A stretch of 64,000 nucleotides of DNA from Euzebya pacifica (GTDB lineage: Bacteria > Actinomycetota > Nitriliruptoria > Euzebyales > Euzebyaceae), in NCBI RefSeq assembly GCF_003344865.1, contig NZ_CP031165.1, forward strand, positions 4,841,910 to 4,905,909. Reading direction: 5' to 3'. A program made the position numbers and the translations under genes. Positions 59,561 through 64,000 of this stretch are shown one piece after another; position 1 is the first letter of the stretch, and the number at the start of each line of letters is the position of its first letter. The notes under the pieces are model-generated. The model was not told the origin of the DNA, did no database searches, and saw only the letters and a list, made by a program, of their open reading frames with translations.

Positions 59561-62059
59561 ATGACCTTCGACCCGACCGATCCGTACGTCCACGTCCGCG
59601 GCGCGCGCGAGCACAACCTCAAGCACGTCGACATCGACGTGCCTCGCGACGCGATGGTCGCCTTCACCGGCGTGTCGGGGTCCGGCAAGTCCTCGCTGGC
59701 CTTCGGCACCCTCTACGCCGAGGCGCAGCGCCGCTACTTCGAGTCCGTCGCGCCCTACGCCCGGCGGCTGCTGCAGCAGACCGGTGCGCCGCACGTGGAG
59801 GAGATCACCGGCCTGCCCCCGGCCGTGGCGCTGCAGCAACGCCGCGGCGCCCCGAGCTCGCGGTCCACGGTCGGGACCCTGACGACGCTGTCGAACCTCG
59901 TCCGGATGCTGTACTCGCGGGCCGGCACCTACCCCGAGGGGGCCGAGCGGCTGGAGGCCGAGTCGTTCTCGCCCAACACCACCGCCGGCGCCTGCCCGCG
60001 TTGTGGCGGGCTCGGTGTGGACCACGACGTCGCCGAGGACCTGATGGTCCCCGACACCACCCTCACGATCCGCGAGGGGGCGATCGCCGCCTGGCCGGGC
60101 GCCTGGCAGGGCAAGAACCTGCTGCGCATCACCAAGGCGGTGGGCATCGACGTCGACACCCCGTGGCGGGACCTCGCGAAGGATGACCGCGACTGGCTGC
60201 TGTACACCGACGAGCAGCCGAAGGTCCTGATCCGCAGGCGTGGAGAGCCCGACGACTCGACCGGCCGCGACTACCACGGCACGTTCTCCAGCGCCCGCCG
60301 GCACGTCCGGCACACCCTGGCCAACACCAAGAGCCAGATGATGCGCGACAAGGTCCTGGCCTTCGTGCGCAGCACCACCTGCGCGGCCTGCCACGGCACC
60401 GGACTGCAGACCGAATCGCTGCGGGTCACCTTCGGCGGCCTGACGATCGCGGAGATGAACGCCCTGTCGTTCACCGAGCTGGTGAAGGTACTGCGGCCGG
60501 TCGCCGAGCTCGTCGAGGTCGACGTCGCCACCTCGACAGCGGACTCCGGTGAGCGCACCGAGGTCGCCGTGCGGCTGTGCACCGACCTGCTGGCCCGGGT
60601 GCAGGTCCTGCTGGACCTCGGCCTCGGCTACCTGTCGATGGGACGGGTCTCCACGACGCTGTCGCCCGGTGAGACGCAGCGGCTGCGGATCGCCACCCAG
60701 CTGCGCTCGGGCCTGTTCGGCGTCGTCTACGTGCTGGACGAACCCTCGGCCGGGCTGCATCCGGCCGACGCCGAACCGTTGCTGGAGGTGCTGGAGCAGC
60801 TGAAGGCCTCGGGCAACTCGTTGTTCGTCGTCGAGCACGACATGGACGTGGTGCGTCGGGCCGACTGGGTCGTCGACCTCGGTCCGCTGGCCGGCGAGGC
60901 CGGCGGGCAGGTGCTGTACTCCGGCCCGGTCGACGGGCTGGAGGCGGTGGAGGAGTCCGCCACCGCCGCGTACCTGTTCGGGCGGGCCGCCTCGATCGAG
61001 GGACACGACCGTGACCCGCAGGGCTGGCTGCACCTGCGAGGGGTCAGCCGGCACAACCTGGTCGACCTCGACGTGGACGTGCCCCTGTGCGTCATGACCG
61101 CGGTGACCGGGGTGTCCGGGTCGGGCAAGTCCACCCTGGTCAGCCAGGTCCTGGCCGAGCTGGTCCGCCGTCATCTGGGGCAGGCCCCCGACGACGCCGA
61201 GGACACCGAGGTCCACCTCGACGTCGATGATGCAGAGGGCCTGGAGTCCTTCAACCGCTTGGTGCGTGTCGACCAGCGACCGATCGGCCGAACCCCACGA
61301 TCCAACCTGGCCACCTACACCGGGCTGTTCGACGCCGTCCGCAAGCTGTACGCGGAGACGGCGGAGGCCCGGGCGCGGGGCTACTCCCCGGGACGGTTCT
61401 CCTTCAACGTGGCCGAGGGGCGATGCGAAACCTGTCAGGGCGAGGGGTTCGTCGAGGTCGAGCTGCTGTTCCTGCCCGGCACCTACGCGCCCTGCCCGAC
61501 GTGTCATGGAGCCCGCTACGACGCCGCGACGCTGGAGATCACCTACCGCGATCGAAGCGTCGCCGACGTGCTGGCGATGTCGGTCGACGAAGCAGCGACG
61601 TTCCTCGCCGACGTGCCCTCCGCGGCACGCAGCCTGGGGACCCTCCAGGACGTGGGGCTGGGCTACCTGCGGCTGGGGCAGCCGGCGACGGAGCTGAGCG
61701 GCGGCGAGGCCCAGCGGATCAAGCTGGCCACCGAGCTGCAGCGCGCCCGCCGGGGGCACGCGCTGTACCTGCTGGACGAGCCGACGTCGGGGTTGCATCC
61801 CGCCGACGTCGCCCTGCTGCTGCGGCAGCTGCACCGGCTGGTCGACGCCGGCAACACTGTGGTCCTGGTCGAGCACGACCTGGACACCATCGCCAGCGTC
61901 GACCACGTCATCGACCTGGGACCCGGCGGCGGGGACGAGGGCGGTCGCGTGGTCGCCACGGGCACCCCGAGGGAGGTGTCCCGGGCGACGGGCAGCGCGA
62001 CCGCCCCCTACCTTGCCCGACGGCTGGACCGCCGGGCCGTGGCTACTCCACGCTCGTGA
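59561..62059 (+). CDS. UvrA-paralogue ABC ATPase (UvrA2/DrrC-like)
   Basis: This 832-residue protein has two ABC halves. Walker A motifs are GVSGSGKSS (37-45) and GVSGSGKST (about 518). Walker B stretches read VLDEPSAGLHPAD and LLDEPTSGLHPAD. Zinc-finger pairs are CPRCGG, CAACHG, CETCQG and CPTCHG, as in UvrA. The first signature reads LSPGETQRLRI instead of LSGGE; the second is canonical (LSGGEAQRIKL). Length and the absence of a large insertion after the first Walker A indicate that the UvrB-binding domain is missing. Such class II UvrA proteins are linked to drug or DNA-damage tolerance. Confidence 0.88.
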   Translation: MTFDPTDPYVHVRGAREHNLKHVDIDVPRDAMVAFTGVSGSGKSSLAFGTLYAEAQRRYFESVAPYARRLLQQTGAPHVEEITGLPPAVALQQRRGAPSSRSTVGTLTTLSNLVRMLYSRAGTYPEGAERLEAESFSPNTTAGACPRCGGLGVDHDVAEDLMVPDTTLTIREGAIAAWPGAWQGKNLLRITKAVGIDVDTPWRDLAKDDRDWLLYTDEQPKVLIRRRGEPDDSTGRDYHGTFSSARRHVRHTLANTKSQMMRDKVLAFVRSTTCAACHGTGLQTESLRVTFGGLTIAEMNALSFTELVKVLRPVAELVEVDVATSTADSGERTEVAVRLCTDLLARVQVLLDLGLGYLSMGRVSTTLSPGETQRLRIATQLRSGLFGVVYVLDEPSAGLHPADAEPLLEVLEQLKASGNSLFVVEHDMDVVRRADWVVDLGPLAGEAGGQVLYSGPVDGLEAVEESATAAYLFGRAASIEGHDRDPQGWLHLRGVSRHNLVDLDVDVPLCVMTAVTGVSGSGKSTLVSQVLAELVRRHLGQAPDDAEDTEVHLDVDDAEGLESFNRLVRVDQRPIGRTPRSNLATYTGLFDAVRKLYAETAEARARGYSPGRFSFNVAEGRCETCQGEGFVEVELLFLPGTYAPCPTCHGARYDAATLEITYRDRSVADVLAMSVDEAATFLADVPSAARSLGTLQDVGLGYLRLGQPATELSGGEAQRIKLATELQRARRGHALYLLDEPTSGLHPADVALLLRQLHRLVDAGNTVVLVEHDLDTIASVDHVIDLGPGGGDEGGRVVATGTPREVSRATGSATAPYLARRLDRRAVATPRS

Positions 62060-62315
62060 CCGCTGCCTCGATCGGTTGTTCGCTGCTCCCGAGATGGCCG
62101 AGCGGGGTGGCGTCGGGGTTGGCGTCCGCGGTCGCACAGCCGGCCAGCAGCAGCATGGCCAGGACGACGGCGTGGCGACGACGGGGTCGGGATGCGGTCC
62201 ACCACACGAGACCGGGCCGGACGGGGACGTCGGCGGGCCGTGGCGGGGGGAACGGAACGGTCGGCGAGGGGGTTGTGGGCGAGGGATCCGGGGGCGGGGG
62301 AACGACAGTGTGCAT
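62043..62315 (-). CDS. Small putative lipoprotein with Pro-rich head
   Basis: This is a 90-residue protein with a strong ribosome site (AAGGAGG, 5 bases before ATG 62315). The N-terminus is Pro/Thr-rich (MHTVVPPPPDPSPTTPSPTV). Then come a basic cluster and RRRHAVVLAMLLLAGCAT, a hydrophobic segment with lipobox LLAGC. The remaining 20-25 residues are acidic. It overlaps the convergent UvrA-like gene by 17 bases. The Pro-rich region before the signal is unusual for a lipoprotein, so the true start could be later, though no other start has such a site. Confidence 0.65.
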   Translation of the reverse strand: MHTVVPPPPDPSPTTPSPTVPFPPPRPADVPVRPGLVWWTASRPRRRHAVVLAMLLLAGCATADANPDATPLGHLGSSEQPIEAAVTSVE

Positions 62316-62347
62316 GGGTCCTCCTTGGGACGAGTGGTGGGGTGACC

Positions 62348-63733
62348 TCAGTCGAGGTCCAGGACCCGGCCGAGCGCCATGACGCGGTCCGGGTCGTAGG
62401 TGCGCGTGGCTGCCCGCAGCCGGGCGATCGTCGGCTGGTCGTAGGCCACGACCAGGTCCTCCGGGGAGAAGGAGAAGTTGGGCAGCCGGTAGGTGCCGGT
62501 CCACGGGGTCATGGCGTCCAGGACCGCATGCCCGTGGTCCTGCAGGCCGGGCGTCCCGGCGATGCCGACCAGCAGGAGGGAGTACCCCTCCCCTCGCGAG
62601 CAGAAGGCCGAGGCTCCACGGCGTTCGTCGCGGACGGCACCGCCCAGCTGGCGGACCTCGACGAGGATCTGCGGGGACTGGGCCCCGGCGCCGGTGAGCG
62701 CGATCAGCGCGTCCACCGCATCCAGCGGCAGGTCGCGCAGGACCGTGCCGGCCTCGTGGGTCGGGATCGGGTCGAGCGGATCGGTGTGGACCGAGTCGAT
62801 GGCGGTGTAGGGCTTGGTCGCGACGTCGTCGAGGATCACCGGGCCGGCGTTGCGCATCGCCTCGAACCAACGGGCACCTTCGTCGTCGTCGCCCGTCCAC
62901 ACGTAGCGGATCGAGACCGTCGTGCGTCCAGCCAGCGGCGGCGGGACCATGGGGTCATCGGCCGGCAGCTGGAACACCGCGAACGAGGTCGTCGCGACGG
63001 TGGGCAGCTGATCGGACCACGACTTCCAGCGGTGGAGCACGGAGGGGGCGTCAGCCGCGTCGAACCACAGCGAGCCGCCGTAGAACGTGGGCTGCCGCAC
63101 CAGGTCGAACTCGACGGCGGTGACGATGCCGAGCATGCCCTTGCCGCCGCGCAGCCCGAAGAACAGCTCGGGGTGCTCGGTCGGCGTGACACGGCGCAGC
63201 AAGCCGTCACCGGTCACGACCTCGAAGGCGCGGACGCGGTCGCTGGCCAACCCGTGGGTTCGCGCCATCGGACCGAGTCCACCGCCGGTGGTGTAGCCGA
63301 CGACGCCGACATCCGTGATGGATCCCGACAGCGGCGCGAGGCCAAGCGGCGCCGCCGCCTCGACGACGCGCAGCCACTTGACGCCGGCACCCACTCGGGC
63401 CCAGCCCTCGGGATGCACGACACACTCGTCGAGGCCCTTGGTGTCGACCAGGATCTGGCCGACCAGCGACGCCATCGGGCCATGGCCGGTGGCCTGCGGC
63501 GTGACCTGCAGGCCGTGGGCACGGGCGAACCGGACGGCTTCGACGACGTCGTCGTCGGTACGGGCGGCCAGCACCGCGTCGGGCAGGACGGGGATCGCGA
63601 GGTTCCACGGCTGGACCAGGGCGTCGTAGGCGGCGTCGCCACGAACGACGACGGGGCCGGTCGTACGCGCCGCGAGCAGCTCGTGGGGAACGGCGGGTGT
63701 GGGAGCGGGCGTGGGGGGCAGGAGCGTGGTCAC
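62348..63733 (-). CDS. FAD-linked oxidase, berberine-bridge-enzyme-like
   Basis: This 461-residue flavoprotein has an N-terminal FAD_binding_4 region: LVQPWNLAIPVLPDAVLAARTDDDVVEAVRFARAHGLQVTPQATGHGP, then VGAGVKWLRVVEAAAPLGLAPLSGSITDVGVVGYTTGGGLG and PELFFGLRGGKGMLGIVT. The C-terminal BBE motif is not strong. No covalent FAD-Cys is seen in the GGGLG loop; the His of ATGHGP may carry FAD. GTG 63733 follows GGAG. It oxidises an alcohol, amine or cyclic substrate; the real substrate is unknown. It is followed on the left by the small lipoprotein gene. Confidence 0.9.
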   Translation of the reverse strand: MTTLLPPTPAPTPAVPHELLAARTTGPVVVRGDAAYDALVQPWNLAIPVLPDAVLAARTDDDVVEAVRFARAHGLQVTPQATGHGPMASLVGQILVDTKGLDECVVHPEGWARVGAGVKWLRVVEAAAPLGLAPLSGSITDVGVVGYTTGGGLGPMARTHGLASDRVRAFEVVTGDGLLRRVTPTEHPELFFGLRGGKGMLGIVTAVEFDLVRQPTFYGGSLWFDAADAPSVLHRWKSWSDQLPTVATTSFAVFQLPADDPMVPPPLAGRTTVSIRYVWTGDDDEGARWFEAMRNAGPVILDDVATKPYTAIDSVHTDPLDPIPTHEAGTVLRDLPLDAVDALIALTGAGAQSPQILVEVRQLGGAVRDERRGASAFCSRGEGYSLLLVGIAGTPGLQDHGHAVLDAMTPWTGTYRLPNFSFSPEDLVVAYDQPTIARLRAATRTYDPDRVMALGRVLDLD

Positions 63734-63839
63734 GGGGATTCTCCGGAGGTCGGTGCGGATTCGATGTCCACACCGTCGGGCCCCCACTCGTGGCCGCCCT
63801 GTCACTCGCTGGGCGGTTCGCTCGTGTCTCGCTCGTGAC

Positions 63840-64000
63840 CTACTCGCGAGCCCCCGATGCCCGGGATGCGCTCGTCCGGGCGGGCTCGTGGGGCAGGACG
63901 AACAAGCCGTTCGGGTCGGCGGCAGCCCGGATGGCGCGCAGCCGCTCCCACGACGACGGCGCCCATCCACGTTCCACGTCGACCTCGTCCTCGGCCATCG
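63840..64000 (-). CDS. C-terminal end of a second BBE-like FAD oxidase (5' part outside window)
   Basis: The leftward frame visible up to the stop TAG at 63840-63842 reads ERGWAPSSWERLRAIRAAADPNGLFVLPHEPARTSASRASGARE. The pattern WERLRAIRAAADPNGLF is the berberine-bridge C-terminal motif (W..L..IR...DP...LF). An internal ATG at 63999 exists, but the context says the gene continues past the edge. It lies 107 bases upstream of the other BBE-like gene on the same strand, so the two may form one transcript and be diverged paralogues. Confidence 0.75.
   Translation of the reverse strand, partial: MAEDEVDVERGWAPSSWERLRAIRAAADPNGLFVLPHEPARTSASRASGARE

Overview
The window is very GC-rich with strong G/C third-position bias, frequent GTG starts, tight operons and several coenzyme F420-type proteins. 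With a class II fructose-bisphosphate aldolase of mycobacterial type, a DUF3140 protein and many TetR-type operators, this points to an actinobacterium. A deep-branching marine lineage such as Euzebya/Nitriliruptoria would fit, but that is a guess made without any database search.

Region 1 (1 to about 33.8 kb) looks like one large catabolic regulon. It holds a branched-chain-type ABC importer (livHMFG), three acyl-CoA ligases, two SnoaL-like proteins, a putative UGA-encoded selenoprotein of the UGSC family with its partner, and a P450/Rieske ferredoxin/LLM oxidoreductase/TIM-barrel operon divergent from an SDR and a ferredoxin reductase. It also holds a biotin transporter, an operon of two SDRs and an FrhB-like F420 protein, a thiolase, an old-yellow-enzyme dehydrogenase, a biotin carboxylase, a two-subunit MaoC hydratase, a phytoene-desaturase-like flavoprotein, a VOC protein and a TetR regulator. 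Nine copies of a palindromic operator (TACC-N8-GGTA type) sit in the control regions, often running into a -10-like hexamer; a tenth lies at 37.6 kb. The simplest reading is import, CoA activation, oxidation, hydration and thiolysis of a hydrophobic (perhaps isoprenoid, alicyclic or steroid-like) acid, repressed by the TetR protein encoded in the cluster. No acyl-CoA dehydrogenase and no carboxyltransferase partner for the biotin carboxylase are present in the window.

Region 2 (33.8 to 39.7 kb) has a 1096-residue STAND ATPase without a recognisable DNA-binding domain, whose Shine-Dalgarno lies in a perfect hairpin, then an operator-controlled SnoaL protein, a protein with two DUF1990-like halves and a small membrane protein.

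Region 3 (39.7 to 64 kb) is more housekeeping-like: NADP-type glutamate dehydrogenase, a Gly/Pro-linked two-repeat protein, a YHYH lipoprotein, an MtfA-type peptidase, DUF3140, a KhtT/KhtU-like cation exporter pair, adenosine deaminase, a limonene-epoxide-hydrolase-like protein, a membrane-anchored PAF-acetylhydrolase-like enzyme, a giant alpha-2-macroglobulin-like protein without the thioester, a neutral-ceramidase-like enzyme, fructose-bisphosphate aldolase, a UvrA paralogue, a small lipoprotein and two berberine-bridge-type flavoproteins (the second cut by the window edge). No tRNA, rRNA, CRISPR array, transposase or phage gene was seen.
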